DNA of 64,000 nucleotides from Corythoichthys intestinalis (Eukaryota > Chordata > Actinopteri > Syngnathiformes > Syngnathidae): the NCBI RefSeq assembly GCF_030265065.1, contig NC_080410.1:21744898-21808897 (forward strand), in the 5' to 3' direction. Positions 13,070 to 55,496 of this stretch are shown here, piece after piece; the first letter of the stretch is position 1; each line of letters starts with the position of its first letter. The translations under genes were made by a program, and so were the position numbers. The notes under the pieces were generated by a model. The model was not told the origin of the DNA. It was given only the letters and a program-made list of their open reading frames with translations, and did no database searches.

Positions 13070-13500
13070 AAAATAAGAATAAAAATATGTACAGTTTATT
13101 TACAACTAAATTAACTAAATATTAAATTTCATATATATGTAAAATTACTATAACTTGTGCTAACATTTATCTTTTAAGAACTACAAGTCTTTCTATCCGT
13201 GGTACTAACATTTATGTTTTAAGAACTACTAGTCTTTCTATCCACGGATCCCTTTAACAGAAAGAATGTTAATAATGTTAATACCATCTTGTGGATTTAT
13301 TGTTATAATAAACAAATACAGTACTTATGTACAGTATGTTGAATGTATACAGTATATCCGTCTTGTCTTATCTTCCCATTACAGCAATAATTTATAGAAA
13401 AATATGGCATATTTTAGAGAGTTTGAATTGCAATTAATTACGATTAATTAATTTTTAAGGTGTGATTAACTAGATTAAAAATTTTAATCGTTTGACAGCT
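13070..13500. repeat. hAT-like repeat, copy 1 (3' part)
   Basis: Shares with copy 2 the block 'aactacaagtctttctatcc', a run of 'gttaataatgttaat', and the end 'attttaatcgtttgacag'. The left end is missing. Confidence 0.5.
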
Positions 13501-13523
13501 ATAATATATATATATATATATAT

Positions 13524-14150
13524 TAGGGCTGTCAAAATTATCGCGTTAACGGGCAGTAATTAATTTTTTAAATTAATCACATTAAAATATTTGACGCAAT
13601 TAACGCACATGCCCCGCTCAAACAGATTAAAATGACAGTATAGTGTAATGCCCGCTTGTTACTTGTTTTTTTGGTGTTTGGTGCCCTCTGCTGGCGCTTG
13701 GGTCCAACTGATTTTATGGGTTAGTACCATGAGTGAGCATGGTGTAATTATTGACATCAAAAATGGCGAGCTACTAGTTTGTTTTTTGATTGAAAATATT
13801 ACAAATTTTAATAAAACGAAAACATTAAGAGGGGTTTTAATATAAATTTCTTTAACATGTACTAACATTTATCTTTTAAGAACTACAAGTCTTTCTATCC
13901 ATGGATCACTGTAAGAAAATGTTAATAATGTTAATGCCATCTTGTTGATTTATTGTTATAATAAACAAATACAGTACTTATGTACCGTATGTTGAATGTA
14001 TATATCTGTCTTGTGTCTTATCTTTCCATTCCAACAATAATTTACAGAAAAATATGGTGTATTTTATAGATGGTTTGAATTGCGATTAATTACGATTAAT
14101 TAATTTTTAAGCTGTAATTAACTCGATTAAAAATTTTAATCGTTTGACAA
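13524..14150. mobile_element. Non-autonomous hAT-like element, copy 2
   Basis: Left end 'tagggctgtcaaa' and right end 'tttgaca' form a short inverted repeat next to (TA)n on both sides, so the target duplication cannot be read. No coding capacity. A 40-bp antisense scrap of the same family is at 31,926-31,968. Confidence 0.5.
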
Positions 14151-14924
14151 CATATATATATATTATATTTTTTTTTTAAAAGAAATGGGCATATTACATC
14201 AGAAAGGGTATTCGGTGTAAAACAGGCGCCAAACAAATGTAAGTGACTCCCTATGTTATCAAGTCGAAAAATTACTTGTCATTTTCATTCAGCTTATTTT
14301 ATGCCCATATATAACTCGCCTATCACGGTCAAAGGCATGAAACATGAAACAGTCCTCCCAGTTTGAAGGAATATGACATTTATCATTGTCAGTAACAGGC
14401 AATGAATTGAATTAGTTTTGTTTCAATTAAGTAATCTATTCAAATTGTTCTGTATGTACTATGTACTGTACTGTAATATGTACTGCATTGAAGAATTGTA
14501 AAATAACTGCAGTTCCCCTCTCTGACACCCGAGGGCAGCATTAAACGTTTTATAACTCATGAAGTTTGTCCTCTGAGGTGTCGCCGTACTTGCCGGGTAG
14601 TGGAGGTCAGGCGTGCTCATGAAACAACTGCGAAATGCTATGGAACCGCCACGGACGTGAATTCCATCCAAAAACCGTGGCGCAGAGCTGTCGGCTATTT
14701 TTAAAATGCGATGCCACTGAGCTAAGAAAGTGCTCGCTGTGACGAAAGGCGCGAAGAACGCTGAGAGCGACACGGAAAAACGACCGTCCGTTTTGTCCTA
14801 CAAGGCGCCTAGTTTGACAGGAGCTGGGCCTGACAGGAGACAAACTGCAGAAGAAGTGACATTCAAAGTGGGACTTCATGAAGCAGTAGACTGGCGTTAA
14901 GTCTGGAGAAAAGTCCATTTAAAC

Positions 14925-36315
<21,391 letters not shown>

Positions 36316-36998
36316 TGTGACGGCAGGAGACCCCCGCATCCTTGTCCCTTGTGGTTTCTTGTCCCTCACCTGAAAGACTGGTGACCGATCGGGTTGCCTA
36401 CTGCTTGATCCCACCGTCAACCCCATTCATCCTCTCTATTTGCAAGAAACTATTTTATATGCATTTAAACATGAAGTGTCAATATCTCTTTTTGGTTTTG
36501 AAGGAGTTGTAAAATACAACTTGTGATTGCCTATCAGTCCATCCTCAAACTATGACCTTGTGTTTAGTTTCTTCTCAGGTCAAGTATTAGTAGAGGCAGA
36601 CACAAAGGGACTAGTGTGTTAATAGATGTGTATATGCAGTATGTCATGGATGTAGTCCAGACGCGTTTTAGCAAACATGGTGGCCTCTAATCCCACCTAG
36701 TGACGTCCAAACAAACTTTTAACACTCATGGATGTCATGCAGCCGTTTTAATTTATTAACGTCTATTTTCGGTTTTGAGTGGTTCAAATACTACAGATAT
36801 GTTTCCCATGTATTTTTCTATTTAGCACAGTCAGTTATTCCTGTTTGTTTTCAATGAAAGCTTTACTTCTCATTTGTTAGATTGCTATTATTACCACAAG
36901 GTTACACTTACCAAGTGTTTTCTTCCACTGCGTTCTGAAACATTGTTTATTGGGTCAAATGGCGGCTAATTTCACAAGTCAAATGATTTTAAATATCT

Positions 36999-37004
36999 AA
37001 TAAA
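36999..37004 (+). terminator. RHOT1 poly(A) signal
   Basis: AATAAA about 690 bp after the RHOT1 stop, just before the convergent signal of C17orf75. Confidence 0.55.
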
Positions 37005-37063
37005 TCACATTTACACCCGTTGATATGTTGTTCTAGAAAATGCCAACAGCTTCACTTCACTGG

Positions 37064-37069
37064 TTTATT
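37064..37069 (-). terminator. C17orf75 poly(A) signal
   Basis: AATAAA on the minus strand, about 630 bp after the C17orf75 stop. Confidence 0.5.
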
Positions 37070-37700
37070 ACAGTTTAAATTCACAGTACAGCATCAAATT
37101 GCACAAACTTTAAACACAGGCAAACATAGTGAATGACTGATCACAAAGCATTTGTGAAAACTACTTGGTACATACATGAATACATTAATAACAGCATTCT
37201 TAATTGAAAGAACAATTGCAAACTTACATTTGAAACAAATATATAGTACTGACGCATCAAAAAGTCTAAATACAAATGGTGCTTTTAATTGTAAATTAAA
37301 ATAGGCATTTCACGAACAACCTTTTGGACAGCACTGTCACAGTTGTGATTGTTTTAAAAAGTGCTGCAGAAGAAAAGTTGAGGTTAGGGTGCTCGCTTTT
37401 TAGTGACACCCTGTAAGAGTTAAAAAAAAAAAAATTTGACAAAAATTAAACAATTCAAGATGATACATTTCGTCAGTTAGCACATAGCGTTTCATCATAC
37501 AGTACTGTAAACTCCTGAAGAATTAAAGATTATGCACATCTAACTTTACAACCATATTAAAACTATTCATTTTTTAAATTTTCACATTTACAAGTGGATT
37601 AATGGGTGGTCTATATAGTAAAAATACAATTTTCCCTGCTGGCAAAATGTATTTAGAATATCAGGAGGCAACAAGCGATGACTTAATGTCGGAATGGCAA

Positions 37701-46405
<8,705 letters not shown>

Positions 46406-47795
46406 GGTCTAAACGCAGCACACACACAAAAAAGCACAGGCGCTGTCTGATGGCCTATTTTGTAGTCGAGTGTCGTTGAAACCTTGGTTTGCAGTCGCTA
46501 TATTGCATAAGCAAAATAATGAAATATGAGGCAGCCCTAAAGCAAATCTAATAAAAGTGGTCAACACTTATTGACAATACGCATGCGTCAACCTTGTCCG
46601 CTCGTGAATAGGTCCGATAGCAAACAGTTCCAGTTTCAAAGTTCCTACACCGAAGCAAATATGCTGGGAGAAGATGTATGCAAGTTTAATCGGTTTTATT
46701 CTTTAACTTTGCCTTTTAATTGGTCAAATTTTCAATCCCATGTGACTACGAAATTATTCAAGATAACGTACAAGCCAGTCGTGACTGTTATATCCTCTAG
46801 CCACGATTCCCACACAAACGTCTTTTAATTCCTTATCACACATTTTTTAATGTGGCCAACAGAGAACCAACTCTCAACAACTAGCCAACAATTCTTGTCA
46901 CAAGTTTCCATGCACACCTCTTCACATATCACAATCTAATTGCGCCCTCTTTTGGTTCAACACCGTAACATGCTAAATTGTTTTCCAGTGACTTATTGTG
47001 CTTCAGCATTAATTACGGTATGTGCTCACCTCCAGTTAGGGTTTTGCCATAAAAAAAAAAAAAAAAAAAATTCTACATGCCCTCCTGTACACCCCCCCAG
47101 AAAAATTTAGATTTTAAACTTTCCAATGGTGTATCACACATGCATAATGGACAATTCTGAAATTAGGCCAAATTTGACGTCTCAGAGTAAAAGGTCAAGT
47201 CACCCGAGTGGTTTCAACCATGTATTTTGACAATGTAACCGACACCCTACCAATGTAAAATATGGCCCAAAAAAGTTGTGGGGAAAGTACAAATGCAGCA
47301 AACCATCTGAATCACAACAAACCCTTAAATACCTGCAACATTATCAGAATCCTAAAATTTGAAAAAAATAAGGTTCTAATGAAACCTTTTTATCCAAATT
47401 TGTAAAAAGGTCAAAATGAATATGTATAATGAGCACTCCAATATCTAACCATTGCCAAATCCTGCCCCCCCCCCCCCAATGGAACCTGCACAGGCATATG
47501 TTGACTTGCAGGCATTTTTTTTTCCTTTCAAAAAGAAATGTCAAAATTCGGAATTAGTCGCAAAATCATGAAATTTTAGGTGTATGAAATGTCATACATT
47601 TGGCAATGAAGGGTTAAGAGAATTTTCCACCTCATCTGCAATTTTATCAATAGTGGATATTGGTCCCAAGATTAATTATCCAATCATGAACCTCACACAT
47701 GCTAGTGAAGATCCCACTAGGTTACCCAGGATTCTCAATGATAAAATAAAACCAAAGACAGTTGAAAAAAGGACCATTTATTGCATTGACAAAAC
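46406..47795. other. Intergenic: C17orf75 promoter side and ZP gene A 3' side
   Basis: The C17orf75 promoter should lie just above 46,405. I see no gene, only A-runs (about 47,050), a C-run (about 47,464) and AT-rich sequence. The poly(A) signal of ZP gene A is at 47,777-47,782. Confidence 0.5.
47777..47782 (-). terminator. Poly(A) signal of ZP gene A
   Basis: AATAAA on the minus strand about 14 nt past the stop codon at 47,796-47,798, which implies an extremely short 3'UTR. Confidence 0.75.
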
Positions 47796-50700
47796 TTATT
47801 TGTTGAGTAGAATCACAAGAGGGCCCAGAACGACAATGTCACATGTGTTTTTACCTGCAAAAAACAAAAACAAAAACACACAAGTCAAGCTAATTGTGTA
47901 TTTGCAGCACAAAGATAACAATAGCTTAGGTTGAATCTTACTGTCAGACTTCAAACGTTTAGGGGCATTTTGCTTGCAGGTGCCATCACAGCAACGGCAC
48001 ACGTCAGGCATCCCATCCACATCTTCCCATCTGGAATATTGGATTGCTGATTTAGTAAGTGGCATGCAGTGAGGGCTCAAATTTCAATTCTTCTGAATGA
48101 GGATTACATGCCTTTGTGCATCACGTACATGTACAGAGAGAATTTTAGTTCAGATAGTGTCAAAGCAGTCACCTTGATTGCACATAAGTGCAGGCCTTGT
48201 TGACAGGGCTGCTCTTCCACATTTCAGAGGTGGCTTTCAGTCGGCACGTTAAAAACAGCTGGGAATGAACCACCGTTTGAAGCATAGAAATTGAAATTTC
48301 AGCCTGGCCAGTGAGCAACTCACAGTATTCCTTTCATCATGCTGAAACAGAAAAGCGTCAAGTTGCAGCTGGAGTACATCCGCCCTTGTCCTGGCCAGGA
48401 AACGAGCTTTTGATCCACGCTGTCTTGAGTCTGTCAAACATCTGAGAAGGGGGGGAGGGGCGAGAAAAAAAAAAAAAAAAAAAAAAAAGTCATCACAGTA
48501 GAAGCGCAGATAGTGACTGACTGAACTGTACCCATTGTTTTCAATTAGATAGTATCGGGGTACTGATGTTGCATCTGGGCTCAGAGTTGCTACACAGTTA
48601 TCAATGAAGAGTCGTTTTTGTTCTGGAACAGGACTGATGTATGCCGCCTCCACATTGAGCACATCTCCGAGGTAGAAAACATTAGACAGCCTCAGTCTTG
48701 TCCAGTCATCTAGATTACATAAATGTTAAAAGATACCGTACACACCAACAAGACAATGATGCTCTCACATACCGGACATCAGCCTGAGGGTGAAGGCAGA
48801 GGCCTCTGATTGGCTTTTGGTAGATGAGTCATGAAGCTGAGGTGGCACTCGAGGCTGACTGCTCACATCATTTGTCCTGAATAGATACAAGATTTAAAAT
48901 ACGTCGCTTGTGGTGACCCTTCATTATATGTTCATAATTCACCCGTAGAATGTTGTGTTCGGGGGGGTTAACTAGCCACAGTCAAATACAAATCTTGAAG
49001 GTACACAATATTTCATACACACATGGTTCCATTTATTGATGTCTGTCAAGTACAAGGCAGGTCGAAGGTGGTTTTCTTTTGACCAAACAAAAATGTTCAT
49101 TCTGATTAAACAATTTTTTTTTACTTAAAAAAAACATGCAAGTACAATGTTTACACATGTACACTAATTGACAAGATCTGTCATCAAGGTCCAAACAATA
49201 ACTTGACAGTATATCTTGTAACTAAAACACTGCTGGACAAAAAAAAAAAAAAAAAAAAAAGGTGTATGTAGTACAGTTCACTTGTTCAGAGCAAATGACA
49301 AGCGCTGTCATTAAGGTGCAAACAATTATTGACAGTAACCTTAACTGAAAAACACTGCTCAATCAGAGAAATTGCATAGGGGGTCACAAAGCAGTTTACT
49401 CACATCAGCCAGTACTTCAGTGCGTGCAAATCAGATTCGTTTGATTTTTGTCATTTCCTCCGAACATTGCTGCCATCACTTCAGTCATGCACTCTTATTA
49501 TATCTCCATCAGAGATCGGTTTATGTTTGGCCAACACCCAGACACTGAGTGAGCACTCCGTTGCAATTTGTTGTTGCGTCATAGATTTAACAATAACCTT
49601 GCTTGACTCTTGATATGACTGCTTCAACCTGTTAATTTCTTGCCCTCTCAATTCTGATTTAGGAGGAAACATCTTCAACAGAGCTGTGCTCTAACATAAT
49701 GCCGTTTCACATTTTCACTTTTTATGACAGCAACTGTCTTTAAGCATATTAAGCAAATGGACGCATATTTGTTATTTCAATACTCATTGAAACGGCCATT
49801 TTCATTGTCCACTTCTCTTGGTCAACTTTGAGCATGCCATTTTGTAAGATTTGGTCTTCTACTGGAGGCATCTTGAACGTATCCCACATGCAGCGAGAGT
49901 GCCGGGGTAACACGGGGAAATAAATCACATTTGCTCACAGTATAAAGTTCTTGAATTGAAAAAAAGTAAACGACAGCATGTACAAACAGATTGCAAAGTG
50001 CCGGGTGCGACTGGTGTTTGAGGTTGCCGACACTGCTGCGGTCCATCCACGCTAGCTAGTAGCATGCAGGCGGTCTCAGCCAATCAGCGCATCGTTGTCA
50101 TAGAGACGACAACAGAAGTGAGAACATGGAAGATATGACTAAAAATGAAACAAATTAGTGATAGAATAGTAGCGCATAGAGATCGGCTAGTCATACAAAT
50201 GATGAAGTTTTTTTAACCCTCGTTTTTTTCGTTCGTCCTTGGGCTCGCAGAGGTGTCGTGGTCTGGTCGTGGACCGCGGTCCGCTAATTGAGGACCCCGG
50301 GGCAAGAGTTAGGAGAGACGAGCGGCCTAACACGGCGAACTTTACTCAACAATATCATCCGCTACACGCCGTTAATTAAAACACGTCAAAAAGTCAACTC
50401 CAACTGAAGACACCCCAATACAGTTTTGACAGGGTAGTCAATGTTACCTTTTGTAGTGGCAGGAAACGGGAACAACACTTTGAGTCTTCCTTGTGATACC
50501 GTGACGGTGGACAGAAGGTGAAATGGTCAGCTGGTTTGAGTAGATCATGGAGTCGTGAGTCATCTGCAGGTGGAAAATGTTTGCTTTACAAAACTCAGCT
50601 AGCGCACAAATGTCTCATGCATTGCCAGTGGGTTACTTACGGATAGCTCGGTGCCACAGTGCTGAAGCCCAGCCTTGATGATCAGTTCAGAGTCACCAGC

Positions 50701-51072
50701 ACGGATGGCCTGGCACTGTCTGAGGCCTGAATACTTAACATCTCCCAGGAAAATTTCTCCGGGAGCTACACGATGTCCCGTCCCATACAAGTCAGCCTTC
50801 ACGTGTATCACCATCAACGTCGGCGTGCACGTCACACGTACAGAAGGCGAGAACCTGAATTGGATTTCCTTCGCATTGATGGCATCGACATTCATAACGG
50901 GCGACTTGTACTCTCTCCCATCTTTGTCTATCATGGGTCCATCCTTTAAAGTCCGAATGGCAAGCGAAGACGACAGGAGCAGGGAGAAATATAGGAAAAG
51001 GCCCAACATGATGTTCATTAGCCAGACAAATACATGTGATTCTTGTGAGCCGCCTGTTAACTTTAGTAGCAT
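47796..51072 (-). CDS. ZP3-like zona pellucida protein, gene A
   Basis: Secreted egg-envelope glycoprotein of the ZP3 type. Exons in gene order: 51072-50641, 50563-50448, 48876-48773, 48709-48532, 48441-48324, 48258-48173, 48030-47942, 47854-47796; 393 aa if translation starts at 51072. A hydrophobic stretch MNIMLGLFLYFSLLLSSSLA fits a signal peptide, so one of the internal ATGs may be used. ZP-N: VRVTCTPTLMVIHVKADLYG. ZP-C: NVFYLGDVLNVEAAYI, DNCVATLSPDATSVPRYYLI, GCLTDSRQ, KARFLA, CRCCDGTC. The protein ends just after a hydrophobic patch CDIVVLGPLVILL without a membrane anchor, as is common in fish. The eight exons and phases match ZP3 genes. Expression in ovary or liver cannot be told from sequence. 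Intron 2 carries a decayed hAT-like frame. Confidence 0.92.
49370..50050 (-). pseudogene. Decayed hAT transposase-like frame (GTF2IRD2/ZBED type)
   Basis: In intron 2 of ZP gene A. The minus-strand frame near 49,678-49,481 reads SMTQQQIATECSLSVWVLAK then KPISDGDII, resembling the AxxASxxxxxLIAKxxKPFSDGE block of hAT proteins. Surrounding frames have stops. Ends of the element were not found. Confidence 0.4.
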
Positions 51073-51088
51073 GGTGGTCCAATTAGGT

Positions 51089-51139
51089 CACCTGGGGAAG
51101 ACAGCTCCAAGCAATTAACCATTGATTGGTTCACACCTG
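51089..51139 (-). promoter_or_regulatory. E-boxes upstream of ZP gene A
   Basis: Two CAGGTG/CACCTG E-boxes at 51,089-51,094 and 51,134-51,139, with CCAAT-type motifs nearby (ccaatcag, ccaatcaa), 20-70 bp above the first ATG. E-boxes bound by FIGLA control vertebrate zp genes (family knowledge); the role here is inferred. Confidence 0.35.
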
Positions 51140-51749
51140 ATTGGCTGAGGCGGATCCTTAACCTCCTACGACCTGGCGTCGTAGGTAACTTTTCAACTTT
51201 TATAAAATATGTTCATAGCGTTTGTGATATGTTGATTGACAACTAATTGAATGACACTTTTATTTCTTGAAGAGGTCTGTATCGCTTTCACCGGAACTAA
51301 TTAACTATGAGGAGGGTGGGAGGAACCCTGCCACACAAAAAAAACTACAAATTTACTGACTGCTTTACAGCATACGTGACTTCCACTTTTCTCCATTCGT
51401 TATAAAGACGGAAGTCGATGCGAACGCTTTCGCGCGAATTCTGTGAAAGATGGCAGAGCAACAAGAGACTAAAAGTTTTCTTTGATGAGACAAAAAAAGA
51501 AAAAGGGAGGCTATCAGGATAGTAGGACACTTAAGAATGAATATTGACCCAGTTTTCACTGGCTGGCGTGACCCACCCCGCAAACAAACTCGTCGGAATC
51601 TGTGGGGGGCATTTTGGGGATACGGTACAAAATTGAATATTTCTTATTATTTACATCATCATATGCTAGTGTTTAGTCACAACTGGGTTCATTGTCTCAT
51701 TACTATCCATCCTTCATACAGTCGCTCCACACAGAAATGTCGTTTAATC

Positions 51750-52690
51750 CAGTACTTCTCAAATAGTGGGGCGGGACCCCCTAGGGGGGCGCAGAGCGAT
51801 GCCAGGGGTGGCGTATGTGACCTCGGGGAACATATTTTTTTGCCATACTAGAATAATGTATTATTTCCAAAGTGTGTGCAGTATTTTTGAACAAAACAAA
51901 ACACAGTAAAGACCACTGGAGATATGACGAGGTAAGACGAGGAAATATGACTAAGCGTATGTAGCGTTTGCCTTTGACGATTAATTCAGTGGGAGACGAG
52001 AAAAGACCAGTCTGTGTCTAAAAATGTTTGCAACAGACAGCAGGAAGCCCCATCAAATAAGATGTCACTTATAAACATTAGACTCCACTCACATTGATAA
52101 AACATTAGACCCCATCCACATTGATAAGCCATTACTGATTATTTTTCAGCCAAGACGTGCCGAATATTGCCAACAATCATCCCGCTTTGTTTCGCAGTGT
52201 TACATCAGTAAACCAGCAAGCACTGTTTGCATCATATAAGGTGGCATACCAAGTTGCTCAGTGCAAAATAACAAAAACTGTCCCACTGTCCAATGAGTTT
52301 TTGTTCGATTATTTTTTTGTTTCTACGGTTAAATGGTTATTTGAATTTATTAGTATTTATTGATTTTATTAAATTTTTCACGATTAGATGGTCAAAAAAT
52401 GTACCGTGAATGTATTTTCACAGATTGGATGTGACTTTTTTTTTTTTTTTTTTAATTCAGGCAAAGTGATGCACTTTGTCTTTTCTATACTTTATTGTAA
52501 GTTGAGCAATATATTTTTTCTTTAATATTAAAAAGGACACAATATTATGCAGAGGTATACTTATATTAATAATTTATTGGCAAATGATACAAATTACAGT
52601 GGTGGCAGAGAGTTGTGTGTGTGGGAGGGGGGCCGCGAAACATTTACGTCTTCCTGGGGGGGCGTAACAGAAAATAATTGAGAAGAACTG
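51750..52690 (+). mobile_element. hAT element (ZBED5/GTF2IRD2-like remnant)
   Basis: Ends 'cagtacttctcaa' and 'ttgagaagaactg'; exact duplication gtttaatc (51742-51749, 52691-52698). The frame 52157-52363 has ALFASYKVAYQVAQCK, the hAT block found in ZBED5/GTF2IRD2-type transposases. Deleted and non-functional. Confidence 0.88.
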
Positions 52691-52741
52691 GTTTAATCCA
52701 TCTGCAGGCGACCAGGAGATCATGGGAAACGCAGACTTCCC

Positions 52742-54251
52742 TAAAGTGCCTGTGACAGCATAAAAAAAAATCTTAAATAGCATTATTATCTGAATTAGAA
52801 TCGTATTTTGAGATGATTCAACTATATACAACAATTTGGCAAAGCGCAGATGACGAGAAATGAGTCTTTTAATCTGCCGTTTAGCCCCGCCTGTCATTAT
52901 ATCGCTCTAGCGTCCCCAGCTGGTGGATGACGTCGCCAGGGTCACAATTTCATATGATTTAGAATTCAGCCCATTGAGGGGGAATTATTCAGAATAAGGA
53001 AAATGCGACGGACAGCATAAAAATGTCATGATTGTTTCAATCTCTATAGTCCAATATTTTTACAGGGTTTTCTTATCTAAGTATTTTCCCCCAATTGCTA
53101 AATAAATGGTATGGTCATGACAAATAACAGTCTTGTGGTAAATGGAATCTAAAACATTAAAAATGCATTCATTCAGTCAAAACTGTCGACTTCTTGCATC
53201 TCCCGAACGATATTTTATGCCATTGGAGTTAGTCGGCTTTTGTCGTTTCCCTGCCCTGGCTTCAGAGAGCCTAAACAAACCAGGAGGCGTAACAGCTAGC
53301 CGACATGCTAACCCGAACCGAGTGGAATTTCCAAGTCTTTTTCTCGCCTTTCGAAAATGAAAAATGCCACCAAACCACCCCGATCATGTTACACGGTGGC
53401 GGGGTTGTCGATTGGCAACCCCCCCGGCGTCGAGCAAGTTATAGCTCGGCGTTCCCCTGCTGCGGGCAAGAGTGCTCGTTGCCGGGAAAGCAGCTGGAGA
53501 ATGACTGCCGGACAAACCAACTGACGTGGGAGGAGCGCGTAGCTGCCCGAGCCCAACCCGAGGATAGTGGTCTATTGCCGGGCACACGAAGAGGGCAGAG
53601 GGGCCTGGAAGTCTAGACGATATGGAGAACCGCAGACGAGAGCGAGGGGCTACACAAGCATTAGCTGAGTATAGCGCTCTGCCGGCGGGCACGCGAAGAG
53701 GTCCGACTGTGTGCGACAAGCCGCCGGTCGTCAGCCGAGTGGCCTTCTCTGTGGACAAGCAGCATTGTCAGCCACAAAATGCAAGCCATCTCCTTATCAA
53801 AACGTGTGCAATGATCCCAGTATTTGATATAATACAAAACACGATGTTTACTTTCTTGTAAGTCCCATGGTTCCACAGTTGGCGGTCTTGTTTCGGCCAA
53901 TCTCCGCAGTGGACAGGAACTTTTTGAAACCCAAAAAGGCTCACACGTCTCTCCCTGTTGCAGCAACAAAACCCTGCAGCACATTTGGCCGGCGTGATGA
54001 GAAAAATTGATCCGTAAAATCAGCTGAATCTGCAGTCCATCTGCATGCTATAAGGCAATGCTGTATTGTGAGATGCTGGCCCGGGTGATGTCACATTAGA
54101 ATTGAATACAAGTCACTCATTTTCATGGCGCGGGATTAGAGAAAATTGTATTTATAAATCAATCGCTTCCACACACATCCAAGCAGTCCATTTCATTCAG
54201 AAGCATAAAATAGATATATAAAACATGCTTTTTGCAGTCATAGACACTTTA
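52742..54251. mobile_element. Unclassified TIR element, copy 1
   Basis: Ends 'taaagtgcctgtgacag' and 'catagacacttta'. About 1.5 kb with an AT-rich flank (cttaaatagcattattat) and a GC-rich core with short tandem motifs ('gggcacgcgaagagg'). Open frames in the core occur on both strands but match nothing. Copy 2 is at 56852-58464. Confidence 0.7.
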
Positions 54252-55476
54252 AGGCAAAACACTACCGCTGTTGTCCACCCTTGTCGCTAAAAATCGACCA
54301 AAACTGAAAAGTTACCTAGTGTTGCTTTAATTCTTGCAGGATTTTTAATCTTAAAATTAAACCCAGAATATTGGAACTAGTTGACACAGTAACAAAATTA
54401 CCCAGTTTATCATTAGTCACATGAACTTTGAAACCATGCTCATTGCCACCCACTGGTCAACTGAACATTAGCCAGAATTTGCAAGGCAGAGCTGCTATGA
54501 TATACCAGTCTGAGGCCAATGAAAAAAATGTACTTGTTGCAAAGATGGGTCTAGAATACCCACTTTGGCCCACAAGCTAATGAAAAACTAGACAGTTCAT
54601 AAGGGTACCATCATAACTTGACAGGTTGTTACCAGTCATTGTTATCCTATGTCGATTGCACAATTACTTGTTGCGAAGTTCACAGAAATCAGTCTACACG
54701 AATATTGGGTGGTGGTGTTGCTAGGCAGAAATCAGCTATTGTATTGGCCAAGAGCCTAGGATTTACAGTACCATAAGTGCAAATCTTTCGGGCCTGTGGG
54801 AGGGAAAAAAAAAACCTACAAAAGTCAGTGAAGGCATGACTTTTTCCCATGAAAAGAAAATCCAATTGGACTATTCTTGATCAAATGAGGCATTTGAGAC
54901 AAGGCAAATTTCATCCCATCAAAACCAAAGAAAGTGGCCACTTTTTGTAAGGCAGAAGTCACTTCACCACAGGGTAATGAAATTTGTACTGAAATTCTTA
55001 AAAACTCGGAGGGGGGGGGGGGGGGGCGATCTGTGCATCTCAGCAGAATGTTTCATAAAGTGGAAAGTTTTCAGATGTGTAATAGCTGAGGGGGGGGGGG
55101 CAAAAGCCAAATAAGTAGCCCAGACAATCCCACTTATGTATAACATTGGCTACCCAATGTGCTATAAAATACATTGTAGAAACTAGTTGCGGCCTACCAA
55201 GAAGCAAGTTTCATATGGAGAGACCGCAATAGATTGAAGAGGTACAAAAACTTAAGTGCATGCGCCCAATTTAACCCAGTTTTAAGTCTCTGCGTCTGCT
55301 GTACATACACGCATGATAAAATGGCTGCGCTGGTAAGCATGGTCATTTTTTGCCTTTAAACATTCTCCATTACCAGAGGTCTTTTGTACAAAGGGGTTTT
55401 CAATCGCTTTAAATCAGGACCACCAACGATTGTCATGAGAAAATTGATGGCATATAAACAAGTCTCATTAGAAATT

Positions 55477-55482
55477 TTATTT
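55477..55482 (-). terminator. Poly(A) signal of ZP gene B
   Basis: Minus-strand AATAAA about 14 nt past the stop codon (55,497-55,499), mirroring gene A. Confidence 0.75.
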
Positions 55483-55496
55483 CGTCTAGGTTATTT

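Larger units (their letters stand above)
12692..14924 (+). other. ADAP2 3'UTR, repeats and RHOT1 5' region
   Basis: An ATTAAA at 12818-12823 may end ADAP2. An L2-like scrap lies near 12,995-13,060, then two copies of an AT-rich hAT-like repeat (13,070-13,500 and 13,524-14,150) separated by a (TA) run. 14,284-14,412 resembles the dispersed short repeat also seen near 4,609 and 43,200. From about 14,500 the sequence is moderately GC-rich and should hold the RHOT1 promoter and 5'UTR; I see no clear TATA box. Confidence 0.55.
36316..37700. other. Convergent 3'UTRs of RHOT1 and C17orf75
   Basis: RHOT1 3'UTR from 36,316 to a likely AATAAA at 36,999-37,004. On the other strand, AATAAA (plus-strand tttatt, 37,064-37,069) ends the C17orf75 3'UTR that starts at 37,700. 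No other gene is visible. Confidence 0.6.
51140..55496. other. Intergenic between ZP genes A and B
   Basis: 4.4 kb with no host gene that I recognise. It holds a hAT (51750-52690) and an inverted-repeat element (52742-54251). 54,252-55,496 is unassigned, with two G-runs (about 55,010-55,026 and 55,091-55,100) and the gene B poly(A) signal. Confidence 0.55.

Noticed and set aside
50230-50440. GC-rich stretch considered as the edge of an LTR-type element
   Set aside because: No paired repeat, priming site or coding region could be seen; left unassigned.
50675-51118. 147-codon plus-strand open frame
   Set aside because: It is antisense to exon 1 of ZP gene A, which has a signal peptide and clear ZP motifs; the plus frame is a shadow.
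53384-53758. 124-codon minus-strand open frame in GC-rich sequence
   Set aside because: It lies in the GC-rich core of an inverted-repeat element, where other frames on both strands are also open. No domain or splice context supports it.
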